DNA from: RGIG8748 sp045545635
Lineage (GTDB): Bacteria; Bacillota; Clostridia; UMGS1810
Direction of reading: 5' to 3'
DNA length: 32,892 nt
NCBI GenBank assembly: GCA_045545635.1
Contig: JAZQBI010000031.1
Location: 1-32,892, forward strand
Shown: piece by piece, positions 14,104-23,687 of the stretch
How positions within the stretch are numbered: position 1 is the first letter of the stretch
How the letters are laid out: every line of letters starts with the position of its first letter
Notes under the pieces: model-generated
The model's database searches: none
Told to the model about the DNA's origin: nothing
Seen by the model: the letters and a program-made list of their open reading frames with translations, nothing else
Translations under genes and position numbers: made by a program

Positions 14104-15015
14104 TTGCTTGTAATAGATACTTTAAATTTAATCACAGAATTTATTCCAAAAGAAAATATATTATCAGATGAGCCAATGAATCTCCATACCAGCTTTCACA
14201 TAGGTGGCATGGCAAAGTATTTTGTTCTTCCGTCCTCTGCGGATGAGGTGGTATCTCTTGTAAACGGTCTGAAAAAAGCCGGAGAGAGGTATATAGTAAT
14301 AGGAAACGGCTCCAATCTTCTTGTGTCGGACAAAGGCTACGACGGAACTGTTATTTCCATTGGCAAAAATATGTCCGATACTAAAGTGTGCACAAATGTA
14401 ATCAAAGCAAGTGCAGGCACACTTCTTTCCAGAATAGCTTCCGTTGCACAGAAAAATTCACTTACAGGATTCGAATTTGCATCCGGAATACCGGGTACAC
14501 TTGGCGGAGCAGTTGTTATGAATGCCGGAGCTTACGGCGGAGAGATGAAGGATGTTATAACAAAGACCGAATATATATCTTCGGACGGAAGTATAAAAAC
14601 TGTCATAGGGGAAGAACACGGTTTCGGCTACAGAAAGAGTGTATTTACCTCCGATGATGTTATTCTTTCTTCTGAGATAAGTCTTAAAGAGGGCAATGCG
14701 GACGAGATAAAGGCTCTTATGGCAGACCTTAATGCGAGACGAAAGGAAAAACAACCACTGGAATATCCCAGTGCCGGAAGCACCTTCAAAAGACCGGAGG
14801 GTTACTTTGCGGCTAAGCTTATAGAGGATGCGGGATTAAAAGGCTATTGCATCGGTGGGGCAATGGTTTCCCCAAAGCACAGCGGATTTGTAATTAACAC
14901 AGGGGATGCCACAGCAAGGGATGTGGCAAATCTTATAAAGCATATACAAAAGGTAGTGTCCGATAAATTTGGAGTTTTACTGGAAACCGAGGTGAAATTT
15001 ATCGGAGAATTTTAA
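14104..15015 (+). CDS. murB: UDP-N-acetylenolpyruvoylglucosamine reductase MurB (start uncertain)
   Basis: FAD enzyme that completes UDP-N-acetylmuramate synthesis for peptidoglycan. Motifs: HTSFHIGG near the N-terminus, the FAD-binding VIGNGSNLLVSDKG, GFEFASGIPGTLGGAVVMNAG, GYRKSVF with the substrate Tyr/Arg, and PSAGSTFKRP with the catalytic Ser (type I-like). Length is about 300 residues. The start is odd. The good AAGGAG site (14098-14103) directly abuts the TTG used here, and no ATG, GTG or TTG lies at normal spacing in frame. Alternatives are an ATA at 14113 (9-base spacing) or a weakly supported ATG at 14176 that would drop 24 residues. It is 4 bp after glk; whiA follows after 12 bp. 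Confidence 0.93.
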   Translation: MLVIDTLNLITEFIPKENILSDEPMNLHTSFHIGGMAKYFVLPSSADEVVSLVNGLKKAGERYIVIGNGSNLLVSDKGYDGTVISIGKNMSDTKVCTNVIKASAGTLLSRIASVAQKNSLTGFEFASGIPGTLGGAVVMNAGAYGGEMKDVITKTEYISSDGSIKTVIGEEHGFGYRKSVFTSDDVILSSEISLKEGNADEIKALMADLNARRKEKQPLEYPSAGSTFKRPEGYFAAKLIEDAGLKGYCIGGAMVSPKHSGFVINTGDATARDVANLIKHIQKVVSDKFGVLLETEVKFIGEF

Positions 15016-15027
15016 AAGGAGATAACA

Positions 15028-15960
15028 ATGTCATTTTCTTCCGATACAAAAAATGAACTTGTCAAAGTGCGGAATGTGTCAACGGCATCAAACATATGCG
15101 AGCTTATGGGCGCAGTTGCGTACGGCGGCAGATTAAAAAGAGAAAAAACAGTACTGCGGCTTTCCGTTGTTACGGAAAACCCAAAAATCGCAAGAAGAAT
15201 ATATCAGCTTATGAAGGAAGCTGTAGGAGTCAATTCCGGTGTAAAGATAAACAAAACCCCATCGGGTAATGCCAATTATGTGGTTTACACCGAAAACGAC
15301 GAAACAGTTTCCCTTATGATGGCACTGGGGTTTATAAAAAAGCCGTCGGATATAAATTATTTTATTGGTTTCAGAGTAAATACCGACTACATAAAGGGTT
15401 CTGCAAAGCAAAAGGCGTTCCTCAGAGGTGCTTTTCTTACCTGCGGTTCTGTTATGAGTCCGGAGAAAAAATACCATATGGAATTCAGTGTTTCCACCTA
15501 CGGACTTCACAACGACCTGTATGTTGTTATGAAGGAAATGGGACTTAGTCCCAAGGTGATAGTAAGGGCAGGAAACCTTGTTATATACTACAAAAACAGC
15601 GAGGAAATAGCGGATATATTAACCCTCATGGGTGCCTATAAGGTGCTTATGGATTTCCATAATATCAAGATTGTCAAGGAAATACGCAACAATGTAAACC
15701 GAACTATGAACTGCGAGGCGGCAAACCTGCAGAAAATGGTAGATGCATCAGTGGAGCAGGTTTCCGCCATAAACAAGCTTCTGGAACTGGGTGTGTTTGA
15801 CACTCTTCCCGATAATCTCAAGGAGGTTGCCCGCTTAAGACTTGAATATAGGGAACACTCTCTCAAAGAGCTGGGAGAAATGCTCGATCCGCCTCTCGGT
15901 AAATCGGGTGTAAACCACAGACTCAGAAAAATTCAGGAAATAGCGGAAAAATATATATGA
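15028..15960 (+). CDS. whiA: DNA-binding protein WhiA
   Basis: A 310-residue WhiA homologue. It has the N-terminal two-lobed LAGLIDADG-like domain (MSFSSDTKNELVKV..., GAFLTCGSVMSPEKKYHMEF) and the C-terminal helix-turn-helix (SLKELGEMLDPPLGKSGVNHRLRKI). WhiA is a nucleoid-associated protein that affects division and chromosome segregation in Bacillus and sporulation in Streptomyces. In most Firmicutes it follows rapZ and yvcK; both are absent here and it follows murB directly. An AAAGGAG site precedes the ATG. Its stop overlaps the dnaE start by 4 bp (ATGA), so the two are translationally coupled. Confidence 0.96.
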   Translation: MSFSSDTKNELVKVRNVSTASNICELMGAVAYGGRLKREKTVLRLSVVTENPKIARRIYQLMKEAVGVNSGVKINKTPSGNANYVVYTENDETVSLMMALGFIKKPSDINYFIGFRVNTDYIKGSAKQKAFLRGAFLTCGSVMSPEKKYHMEFSVSTYGLHNDLYVVMKEMGLSPKVIVRAGNLVIYYKNSEEIADILTLMGAYKVLMDFHNIKIVKEIRNNVNRTMNCEAANLQKMVDASVEQVSAINKLLELGVFDTLPDNLKEVARLRLEYREHSLKELGEMLDPPLGKSGVNHRLRKIQEIAEKYI

Positions 15961-18900
15961 ATGAATTTACTCATCTGCATCTTCATACACAGTACAGTCT
16001 TCTGGACGGGACATCAAGAATAGGTGACATTGCCGACAGGGCAAAGGAGCTTGGCTTTAGTTCTCTTGCCATTACTGACCACGGAGTGATGTACGGTGCT
16101 GTTGAGTTCTATGATGAGCTTACTATGCGAGGTATCAAGCCTATCATAGGTTGTGAGGTATATACCGCACCAAACAGCAGATTTTCCAAGGTGCATGGAG
16201 TTGATTCCGACTACGGGCACCTTGTCTTGCTATGCCGTGATATGGTTGGATACCGCAACCTTACAAAGCTTGTTTCCCTTGCTTTTGACGAAGGGTATTA
16301 TTACAAGCCCCGTGTTGACAAGGAACTTTTGTCAATGTATTCAGAGGGGCTCATTGCTCTTTCTGCCTGCCTTAAGGGAGAGGTCAGCAGTGCACTTTTG
16401 CACGGTAATTATGAGGATGCAAAAAAGAAAGCTCTGGAATTAAACTCAATTTTCGGCGAGGGCAATTTTTATCTTGAAATACAAAACCACGGTATGTCTG
16501 AGGAGGAAACCGTGAGAGATGGCATGAAAAAGCTTTCACGCGAAACCGGAATTCCTCTTGTTGCTACAAATGATGTTCACTATTTAAACCGCGAGGACAG
16601 CTTGCTTCAGGATGTTCTCACCTGTATACAAACAGGCAAAAAGCTTGATGACAGGGATAGGATGAAGTTTTTTGGTGATGAGTTTTATCTCAAAAGCTAT
16701 GAGGAAATGGCAAAAGCCTTTTCTGATGTCCCCGAGGCTCTGTCAAATACGGAAATCATAGCGGAAAGATGCAATCTCAAACTGGATTTTTCCACCCTGC
16801 ATCTCCCTAAAATAAATATTGATACACCGCTTTCTCATGGTGAGTATTTAAAAAACCTGTGTCTTGACGGTGCCGCAAAAAAATACGGCACAGTTACAGA
16901 AGAAATAAAAAACCGCATTTTCTATGAGCTTGATGTAATAGAAAATATGGGATATACCGACTATTTTCTTATAGTGTGGGATTTTATCAAGTTTGCCAAG
17001 GATAATTTCATACCGGTAGGTCCGGGCAGAGGAAGTGCCGTAGGAAGTATCGTTGCATATACTCTCAATATCACCGAGGTGGATCCCCTAAAGTATAATC
17101 TTCTGTTCGAAAGATTTTTAAATCCTGAAAGGGTGAGTATGCCCGATATTGATATCGACATATGCAACGAACGTCGTGACGAGGTTAAGGGCTATGTAAC
17201 ACAAAAGTACGGGAAAAACCGTGTAGCAGGAATAATAACCTTTGGTACAATGGCGGCAAGAGCGGCAGTCCGTGATGTGGGCAGAGTTCTCGGGATTGAC
17301 TTAGCTTTGGTGGACAAGGTCTCAAAATCTATTCCGGAAAGACTTCACATAAAGATTGCCGATGCCATAGAATCGGAGCCGGCACTCAAAAATATGTACA
17401 ACACGGATATGACAGTAAAAAAGCTTTTGGATATAGCTATGAAAGCCGAGGGGCTTGTACGCCATGCTTCCACTCATGCGGCAGGAGTAGTTATTGCCGA
17501 CGATGAGCTTACAAACTATGTTCCCGTGCAAAACAGTGACAAAGGTCTCATTACCCAGTATCCTATGGGAGCACTGGAAAAAATCGGACTTCTCAAGATG
17601 GATTTTCTGGGAGTACGGAACCTCACCATAATAGACAATACAGTCAAACTCGTAGAAAAAAACCGCGGAATAAAGATAGATATACAGAATCTTGATTATA
17701 ACGACCAAAAAACCTTTGAGCTTATACAAAAAGGCGATACAGACGGAGTTTTTCAACTTGAAAATCCGGGACTAAAAGCCTTTATGCGACGATTCAAACC
17801 AAAAAAGCTTGAGGACATCATAGCAACAACAAGTATATACCGTCCCGGACCAATGGAACAGATTCCGACATTTCTCAAAAATGTTTCAAACCCCGATGGT
17901 ATAACATATATGCATCCCACTTTGGAGCCAATACTAAAGTCCACCTACGGAACCATAATATATGAGGAGCAGGTAATGGAGATAGTCCGCACAATGGCGG
18001 GATATTCCATGGGCAGAGCCGACCTTGTGCGACGGAGTATGGCAAAGAAAAAGAAGGATGTTATAGCTAAGGAGAGGGATGTATTTGTAAACGGTATGAC
18101 AGATAGTGACGGAAATATAACTGTTCCCGGTACACGCAGAAACGGTATTGATGACGAAACCGCCAACAGGGTTTTTGACCTTCTCGGTGAGTTTGCCAAC
18201 TATGCCTTCAACAAATCCCATGCCGCCTGCTATGCAAGAGTTGCCTATCAGACCGCATATCTCAAAGCCAACTATCCCACGGAGTACCTTGTGGCACTGC
18301 TTGCAAGCCTTTTGGGTAATTCTCATAAGATACTTAAATATGTTACGGGATTTTCACGTTACGGAATAAAGCTTTTAAAACCCGATGTCAACAAAAGCTT
18401 CGGTGCATTCAGTGCCGAGGGCAGAAATGTCCGCTTTGGTCTGTCTGCCATAAAGAATGTAGGCATGACATTTCCTGAGGCGATTGTAAAGGAAAGGGAG
18501 CAAAACGGGCTCTTTCGTTCTTTTGAGGAATTTATCAGCCGTATGTCAAAGTACGATATGAACAAGCGTACCATGGAGGTACTCATTAAGTGCGGAGCAT
18601 TTGATGAGCTGTTTTCCAATCGCAGAGTTCTTCTTCTCCACTACGAAACTATGATGGATTCTCTGCAAAAGGACAGCTTTGCCAAATCTGCAGACCAGAT
18701 CAGCTTCTTTGGAGATTTGTCCGAGGACAGTGCACTGGCACCGCTGGATGAAAATGAAGCGGCAGATTTTACTTTGGGGGAAAAATACGCCTACGAAAAT
18801 GAATTTGCAGGAATGTATCTTAGCGGTAATCCCATGACGGAATATGCTATGTGTGCGGCACTGTTTGCCGATACACAGCTCTACAGCATTAATGACAACG

Positions 18901-19391
18901 AGTTGGATGACGGAGCTACGGTCAATGTTTGCGGTGTGCTTTCATCGGTAAAAACAACTCGTACCAAAAACGGACTCTTTATATGTACTATGAATATTAC
19001 AGATTATTACGATACTGTTGAGGTTAGTGCATTTGAGAGCACCTACAACAGGTACAGACCACTTTTTGCCGAGGGCAAATGCATATGCCTTAATGCCCGT
19101 GTCAAAAAAAGGGGCGACGATATAAATTTGTCTGCAGTAACATTGGTGTCGGCAGATACAGTAACAGATTTCAGCTCCAAAACCCTGTATATCCGACTTT
19201 CTGATGCACAGCAGGGCAGGAATGTAGGTCCCATATTGAAGCACTATCCCGGTGCAAGTCCCGTGTGCCTGTATTTTGAAGACAGCGGAAAGAGGGCAGT
19301 AACAGATAAAGACCACGGTGCAAAAATGTGCAATGAGCTTATAACAGAGCTTTGGAACACTTTTGGTGCTGACAATGTACGAATAAAATAA
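15957..19391 (+). CDS. dnaE: DNA polymerase III alpha subunit DnaE
   Basis: C-family replicative polymerase, 1144 residues, E. coli DnaE-like in layout. The N-terminal PHP domain has HLHTQYSLLDG and ITDHGVMYGAVEF. The palm has GPGRGSAVGS and the catalytic PDIDID (residues 396-401). The fingers follow, then HhH motifs (about 790-890), a clamp-binding QISFF at 914-918, and an OB domain (about 970-1060: VNVCGVLSSVKTTRTKNG). It lacks the exonuclease domain of PolC, so it is the DnaE rather than the PolC enzyme. It is coupled to whiA by a 4-bp overlap. In related Clostridia pfkA often follows dnaE closely; here four envelope-type genes intervene. Confidence 0.97.
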   Translation: MNEFTHLHLHTQYSLLDGTSRIGDIADRAKELGFSSLAITDHGVMYGAVEFYDELTMRGIKPIIGCEVYTAPNSRFSKVHGVDSDYGHLVLLCRDMVGYRNLTKLVSLAFDEGYYYKPRVDKELLSMYSEGLIALSACLKGEVSSALLHGNYEDAKKKALELNSIFGEGNFYLEIQNHGMSEEETVRDGMKKLSRETGIPLVATNDVHYLNREDSLLQDVLTCIQTGKKLDDRDRMKFFGDEFYLKSYEEMAKAFSDVPEALSNTEIIAERCNLKLDFSTLHLPKINIDTPLSHGEYLKNLCLDGAAKKYGTVTEEIKNRIFYELDVIENMGYTDYFLIVWDFIKFAKDNFIPVGPGRGSAVGSIVAYTLNITEVDPLKYNLLFERFLNPERVSMPDIDIDICNERRDEVKGYVTQKYGKNRVAGIITFGTMAARAAVRDVGRVLGIDLALVDKVSKSIPERLHIKIADAIESEPALKNMYNTDMTVKKLLDIAMKAEGLVRHASTHAAGVVIADDELTNYVPVQNSDKGLITQYPMGALEKIGLLKMDFLGVRNLTIIDNTVKLVEKNRGIKIDIQNLDYNDQKTFELIQKGDTDGVFQLENPGLKAFMRRFKPKKLEDIIATTSIYRPGPMEQIPTFLKNVSNPDGITYMHPTLEPILKSTYGTIIYEEQVMEIVRTMAGYSMGRADLVRRSMAKKKKDVIAKERDVFVNGMTDSDGNITVPGTRRNGIDDETANRVFDLLGEFANYAFNKSHAACYARVAYQTAYLKANYPTEYLVALLASLLGNSHKILKYVTGFSRYGIKLLKPDVNKSFGAFSAEGRNVRFGLSAIKNVGMTFPEAIVKEREQNGLFRSFEEFISRMSKYDMNKRTMEVLIKCGAFDELFSNRRVLLLHYETMMDSLQKDSFAKSADQISFFGDLSEDSALAPLDENEAADFTLGEKYAYENEFAGMYLSGNPMTEYAMCAALFADTQLYSINDNELDDGATVNVCGVLSSVKTTRTKNGLFICTMNITDYYDTVEVSAFESTYNRYRPLFAEGKCICLNARVKKRGDDINLSAVTLVSADTVTDFSSKTLYIRLSDAQQGRNVGPILKHYPGASPVCLYFEDSGKRAVTDKDHGAKMCNELITELWNTFGADNVRIK

Positions 19392-19406
19392 CAAGGAGTA
19401 GATAAA

Positions 19407-20585
19407 ATGGATTTTAAACCAATGAAGGAATTTATGGATAGACTGACAAGCTGGCGTATTCCCGGCAATTGTATCAAGGTTTGTATTGACGGTAAAGAGG
19501 TGTTTTCGTATCAGTCCGGTTATTCAGATGTGGAAAACAAAAAGCCTATGACAGGGGAGGGACTTTTCAATATATATTCCTGTTCAAAGCCAATAACCGT
19601 AACTGCCGCACTTCAGCTTTATGAAAAGGGAGTATTTCTTCTGGATGATCCTCTCTATGAATATATACCTGAATTCAAAAAGATGTATGTTAAAGATGGT
19701 GACACAGTAAGGGAAGCCAAAACACCAATTACCCTTCGCCACCTATTTACTATGACGGCAGGATATGCATACAATTTCGGTACTGAGGGATTCAAAAAAG
19801 CAAGGGAAATAACAAATGGGGCAATGGATACTCTTACCGTAGCAAAGTGCGTTGCCTCGGATCCTCTTGTGTTTGAACCGGGCACACATTGGCAGTACAG
19901 TATATGCCACGATTTGCTGGCGGCGGCAGTGGTAGCTATGACGGGTAAAAAATTCCGCGATTATGTTAAAGAGAATATTTTTGAACCCCTTGGTATGAAT
20001 GATTCCTACTACCACAATGATGAAGTAATAGACAGAGTAAATCCGCTTTATCGCTTTGTGGATGCAGAAAGTACAGATATAGTCAAGCTTCAAAGCGGAG
20101 AGATACGTTCAGAGGGCGGCTATCTTGAAAAAACGGAAAAAACAGTATCTCACGTGCTTGGCCCCGAATATGACAGCGGCGGTGCAGGTATTACCACATC
20201 AGTAGATGATTATATCAGGTTTGGATCTGCTCTTGCCCGCGGCGGTGTGGGTGCAAACGGCGAGAGAATTCTTTCACCCGGCACGGTAGAGCTTATGAAA
20301 ACAAATCAGCTTTCCACCGAGCTTATGCCCGACCTAAGCTGGTCTCAGCTTACCGGATATGGCTATGGCCTTGGAGTCCGCACTATGACGGATAAGGCAA
20401 AAAGCGGTTCAACAGGCAATATCGGGGAGTTTGGATGGGGAGGTGCTGCAGGTGCAACATTTCTTGCAGACACGGATTTAAAATTGTCTATGTTCTATAC
20501 ACATCATATGCTAAACCCTCAGGAAACCTATTATCAGCCAAGACTTAGAAATGTACTTTATTCTTGCATAAACACGCAGGATTAA
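19407..20585 (+). CDS. Serine hydrolase of the beta-lactamase / class C PBP-like family
   Basis: A 392-residue enzyme with the beta-lactamase fold (PF00144). The nucleophile motif SxxK is S58-C-S-K61 (IYSCSKPITVTAAL). A YSI triad (164-166, QYSICHD) replaces the classical YxN, as in EstB-like esterases. The third motif is probably GWGGAAG near residue 337, where HTG or KTG would stand in beta-lactamases. There is no signal peptide, so the protein is probably cytoplasmic and more likely an esterase or amidase than a periplasmic beta-lactamase. The substrate is unknown. It has an AAGGAG site and starts 15 bp after dnaE. The next gene follows in 12 bp. Confidence 0.87.
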   Translation: MDFKPMKEFMDRLTSWRIPGNCIKVCIDGKEVFSYQSGYSDVENKKPMTGEGLFNIYSCSKPITVTAALQLYEKGVFLLDDPLYEYIPEFKKMYVKDGDTVREAKTPITLRHLFTMTAGYAYNFGTEGFKKAREITNGAMDTLTVAKCVASDPLVFEPGTHWQYSICHDLLAAAVVAMTGKKFRDYVKENIFEPLGMNDSYYHNDEVIDRVNPLYRFVDAESTDIVKLQSGEIRSEGGYLEKTEKTVSHVLGPEYDSGGAGITTSVDDYIRFGSALARGGVGANGERILSPGTVELMKTNQLSTELMPDLSWSQLTGYGYGLGVRTMTDKAKSGSTGNIGEFGWGGAAGATFLADTDLKLSMFYTHHMLNPQETYYQPRLRNVLYSCINTQD

Positions 20586-20597
20586 GGGGGAATAACT

Positions 20598-22166
20598 GTG
20601 GCAACTACTAAGAAGGCAAATGTTTCGAAAAATCGCAAAAAAGAAATCCCCTTTAATTTACATACCATTATATTATCTGCAATATACATCATATTTTTAT
20701 TTTTATACGGCGGTTTTCATGAAATTACAATAGTGATTGCAGGAATTTTTGCTTTTGTTGCTCTTTTGCTAAAAAAAGGCATAAGTATTACCGTAAGTCA
20801 GGGTATATTCGGAGCTTTTTCTCTGTGGTATCTCGGGTGTTCGCTACAAAACGGATTTTTTGTTGAATATATGGCAAGGGGACTTATTCCGCTTGTTGTC
20901 TTTGGATTCTGGATATATATTTCAAACAGCAGTGTATCTAAGGAAAAAGCACTGGATATTATTACAGAAGCCTCAATGTGGCTTGCTCTCATCGCAATAG
21001 GTCATTGCGTAAAAAAGTGCAGTGATGCACACTCTCTGCAGAGACTCAGCCTTCCTTTTGATTATTCCAATGTGTGCGGAATATATTTTGCGGTTATGTA
21101 TTTTTTGTCATCCAAAAATGCTTCCCGATTTTTAAGAGGATGCCGTTTTGTTTTTCTAACGGCTCTCATTCTCACACAGTCGGTAGGTGCAGTGGGACTT
21201 TTTGTTCTTGTTATGGTATATGAGCTCACAAGAAATAAAAAGTACATTCCGCTTATACTTGGGGCAGTTGCCTTTGCTGTACTCGGCGTTGTTCTCAAAG
21301 GCAGAATTATACAGAGTATGGGTACATTTCTCGAACGACTTCTCCATATCCGCGACGGACTTGTGTGCATTGCCCGTAATCCGATAACAGGGATAGGTGC
21401 CGGTTGGTGGGAGATTGCCAAACAGTATTATCAGACAGGCTTTTATGAGGCAAAGGTCATTCACAGCAGTGTTATTACAATAGGGGTTAATTCAGGTATT
21501 ATCGGTCTCGGTTTGTTTTTGACAGTGTGTATTCTTGAATTCAGAAAGGCATTTATACAAAGGAAAAATGTTCTTCTTCCGATAGTAATTCTGATTCACG
21601 CACTTCTGGATTTTTCCCTCTCTTTCTTTACTGTTTCGATACTGATTCTTTTGCTTATTCCTGACTTTGAGGAAAAAACATATACCTTAGGTTCTGCAAT
21701 GCCAAAAAGCTCAGCAGTGGCTTCAATTCTGTGCTTTGCGTTTATTCTTACAGGAATTTTTTCATCTTTGGCATTTCAGAAAAAGACAGTCAGGATATCA
21801 AATCCGGATGAGCTTTGTCGGGAGTTTAACAGTAGTTTCTTTTTGAAATCCTCTGTACATTCAAGCCGCACCATAAGCGGCAGGATGTATCAGACAAAGC
21901 ATACGAAAGATGTGCCGGACTTAAAAAAATTCAAATATATGCCCACAGAAATGATACTTCTCAATTCATTCCACAAGGGAGGGGAGGCAGAATACCTTTT
22001 GAGCCAACTTAGGAAATATCCTTACAATACAATGCTCAAAAAGTTTATTATCGACGGCTATGGCGGAACTTTTGAGAAAAAAACCCTCAAAATTGCATCT
22101 GATGCCGGACATGAAGGATCGTTTTTCGGAAAAATACTATACGATTTAAAAGGAGAAAACAAATGA
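20598..22166 (+). CDS. O-antigen ligase / Wzy polymerase-like membrane protein
   Basis: A 522-residue polytopic membrane protein. After a basic N-terminus (TKKANVSKNRKKE) come about ten hydrophobic segments up to residue 395. The Wzy_C (PF04932) pattern is visible: NPITGIGAGWWEIAKQYYQTGFY, then VIHSSVITIGVNSGIIGLGLFL, corresponding to the conserved H-N-x..G..G loop of ligases and polymerases. The last 125 or so residues form a soluble domain that I do not recognise. In Gram-positive bacteria such proteins polymerise or transfer surface polysaccharide, but no glycosyltransferases lie nearby, so the substrate is open. The start is GTG with an AAGGGGG site. It overlaps the next gene by 4 bp. Confidence 0.8.
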   Translation: MATTKKANVSKNRKKEIPFNLHTIILSAIYIIFLFLYGGFHEITIVIAGIFAFVALLLKKGISITVSQGIFGAFSLWYLGCSLQNGFFVEYMARGLIPLVVFGFWIYISNSSVSKEKALDIITEASMWLALIAIGHCVKKCSDAHSLQRLSLPFDYSNVCGIYFAVMYFLSSKNASRFLRGCRFVFLTALILTQSVGAVGLFVLVMVYELTRNKKYIPLILGAVAFAVLGVVLKGRIIQSMGTFLERLLHIRDGLVCIARNPITGIGAGWWEIAKQYYQTGFYEAKVIHSSVITIGVNSGIIGLGLFLTVCILEFRKAFIQRKNVLLPIVILIHALLDFSLSFFTVSILILLLIPDFEEKTYTLGSAMPKSSAVASILCFAFILTGIFSSLAFQKKTVRISNPDELCREFNSSFFLKSSVHSSRTISGRMYQTKHTKDVPDLKKFKYMPTEMILLNSFHKGGEAEYLLSQLRKYPYNTMLKKFIIDGYGGTFEKKTLKIASDAGHEGSFFGKILYDLKGENK

Positions 22167-23668
22167 AAAGACTAAGATTTTACATCTCACTTATACTTAC
22201 AGTATGTATCTTTGCATCTCTTTGCCCTATGGCTTTTGCGGCACAAAAGTATGATGTTTTGTGGTCGTCAAATCCGCTTACAGGAGTAGACAAGTATGTG
22301 TATTCCGCAACAGCCTACGGATTTATTATTCAGGATTACAGCGACGGTACTGCAAAGGTTGGTCTTATTAACGAGACCGGTTTGCTGATTCCCCCCGGTG
22401 AAAGGCATTTTACTGAGGTTGACAAGGGTGGTTTCATCAATTACTCTATCTATCACGACAATGCTCCCACAGAGTACGGAGTTATGGATATCCACGGCAA
22501 CACACCTGCACAATTCGCAAAATATAGTGCAGTCCGCACTATTACAAATAACAGATATCAGTGCTTTGTCTATGGGGAAAACAGCAGTCAGTGCGGAATT
22601 ATCGATGCAGCAGGAAACGAAATTGTTCCCGTAGGTAAATACGAGTTCGACTGGGAGTGCACATACTGGAATTACGGCACCTTCAGAGTGTATAATGAGG
22701 AAGGTCAGATGGCGGTTATAGATTGCAACGGCAATTTTATCTCTCAATTCGGCTCGGAGGAGGATATCCGTTTAACTGCAGCTGCCGACAGATATCTGGT
22801 ATATGATGATACCGAAAAAGTGTCATATATCCGAGCACTTGACGGAAGCAATATCGCCGAAATTCCCGGTGAAGCACGATTTGTGTTTTATAATTTCATT
22901 GAAGTAGAAAATTACAATCCCTCCACAAAAACTCTGAAAGTTTTTTGCTATGGACTTGACGGTAAACTGGTAAAAACAGATGTGTATGAAAATTTCGGTG
23001 GAAGACCGTTTACATTCTATGACATATACGATATGCCCAAGTACACATCTGATTATGATTACAATTCCGGTAGTTGGAATGTGTTTGATGCACAGGGAAA
23101 TAAGGTGTATACTGCTGAGCCCTCATGGGAAATCAAATATGTATATGACAATGGTTTGGTCAAGGTCGGCCTCAAGGACGATTACGCTGCGAGCGGACTT
23201 GTTGATTTAAACGGCAATACTGTTGTACCCATACAAGCAAATACTACTATTTACTATTGCAAGGGCAGAGATATCTTTGCTTTTGAAAATGACCAATCCG
23301 GCATTTCCATTGCAAAGATTACCACACCGATAACAGTTACCTTGAGTGGAAGAAACATAGAGTTTGACCAGCCTCCGGTGGCAAAGCAGGGCAGAACCCT
23401 TGTTCCCGTCCGTGCAATTTTTGAGGCACTCGGTGCAACTGTTGATTGGGACAATGCCACTCAGACAGTTACTGCCAAAAGGGGAAGTGTGACAGTTACT
23501 CTCACTTTGGGAAGCAACATAATGACTGTGGACGATGCAAAGATTGAAATAGATGTTCCTGCCGAAGCACTAAACGGCAGAACCCTTGTTCCGGTAAGAG
23601 CAATAAGCGAAGCATTTGGCTGTAATGTAGAGTGGGAGCAGGCTACAAGAACTGTTATAATTAACTAA
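22163..23668 (+). CDS. Secreted WG-repeat protein with copper amine oxidase N-like domains
   Basis: A 501-residue exported protein. A signal peptide (MKRLRFYISL...PMAFA, about residues 1-28, basic then hydrophobic, AFA cleavage) is followed by WG-type repeats (KVGLINETGLLIPP, YGVMDIHGN, QCGIIDAAGNEIVP, MAVIDCNGNFIS, SGLVDLNGNTVVP). Two tandem copper-amine-oxidase N-terminal-like units (about 385-501) carry the hallmark GRTLVPVRAIFEALGATVDWD and GRTLVPVRAISEAFGCNVEWE. In Clostridia such units decorate surface and spore-coat proteins; they are not oxidases and no catalytic domain is present. The ATGA overlap with the Wzy-like gene suggests a joint role in the envelope. A terminator follows. Confidence 0.87.
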   Translation: MKRLRFYISLILTVCIFASLCPMAFAAQKYDVLWSSNPLTGVDKYVYSATAYGFIIQDYSDGTAKVGLINETGLLIPPGERHFTEVDKGGFINYSIYHDNAPTEYGVMDIHGNTPAQFAKYSAVRTITNNRYQCFVYGENSSQCGIIDAAGNEIVPVGKYEFDWECTYWNYGTFRVYNEEGQMAVIDCNGNFISQFGSEEDIRLTAAADRYLVYDDTEKVSYIRALDGSNIAEIPGEARFVFYNFIEVENYNPSTKTLKVFCYGLDGKLVKTDVYENFGGRPFTFYDIYDMPKYTSDYDYNSGSWNVFDAQGNKVYTAEPSWEIKYVYDNGLVKVGLKDDYAASGLVDLNGNTVVPIQANTTIYYCKGRDIFAFENDQSGISIAKITTPITVTLSGRNIEFDQPPVAKQGRTLVPVRAIFEALGATVDWDNATQTVTAKRGSVTVTLTLGSNIMTVDDAKIEIDVPAEALNGRTLVPVRAISEAFGCNVEWEQATRTVIIN

Positions 23669-23687
23669 GCCTATATGAATATTTACG

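Noticed and set aside
19407..20585. Antibiotic-resistance beta-lactamase
   Set aside because: There is no signal peptide, the YxN motif is replaced by YSI, and no KTG is visible. An esterase-like or other hydrolase role is more likely.
22163..23668. Copper amine oxidase enzyme
   Set aside because: Only the N-terminal-like beta-alpha units (LVPVRAI...) are present. There is no catalytic domain or topaquinone motif.
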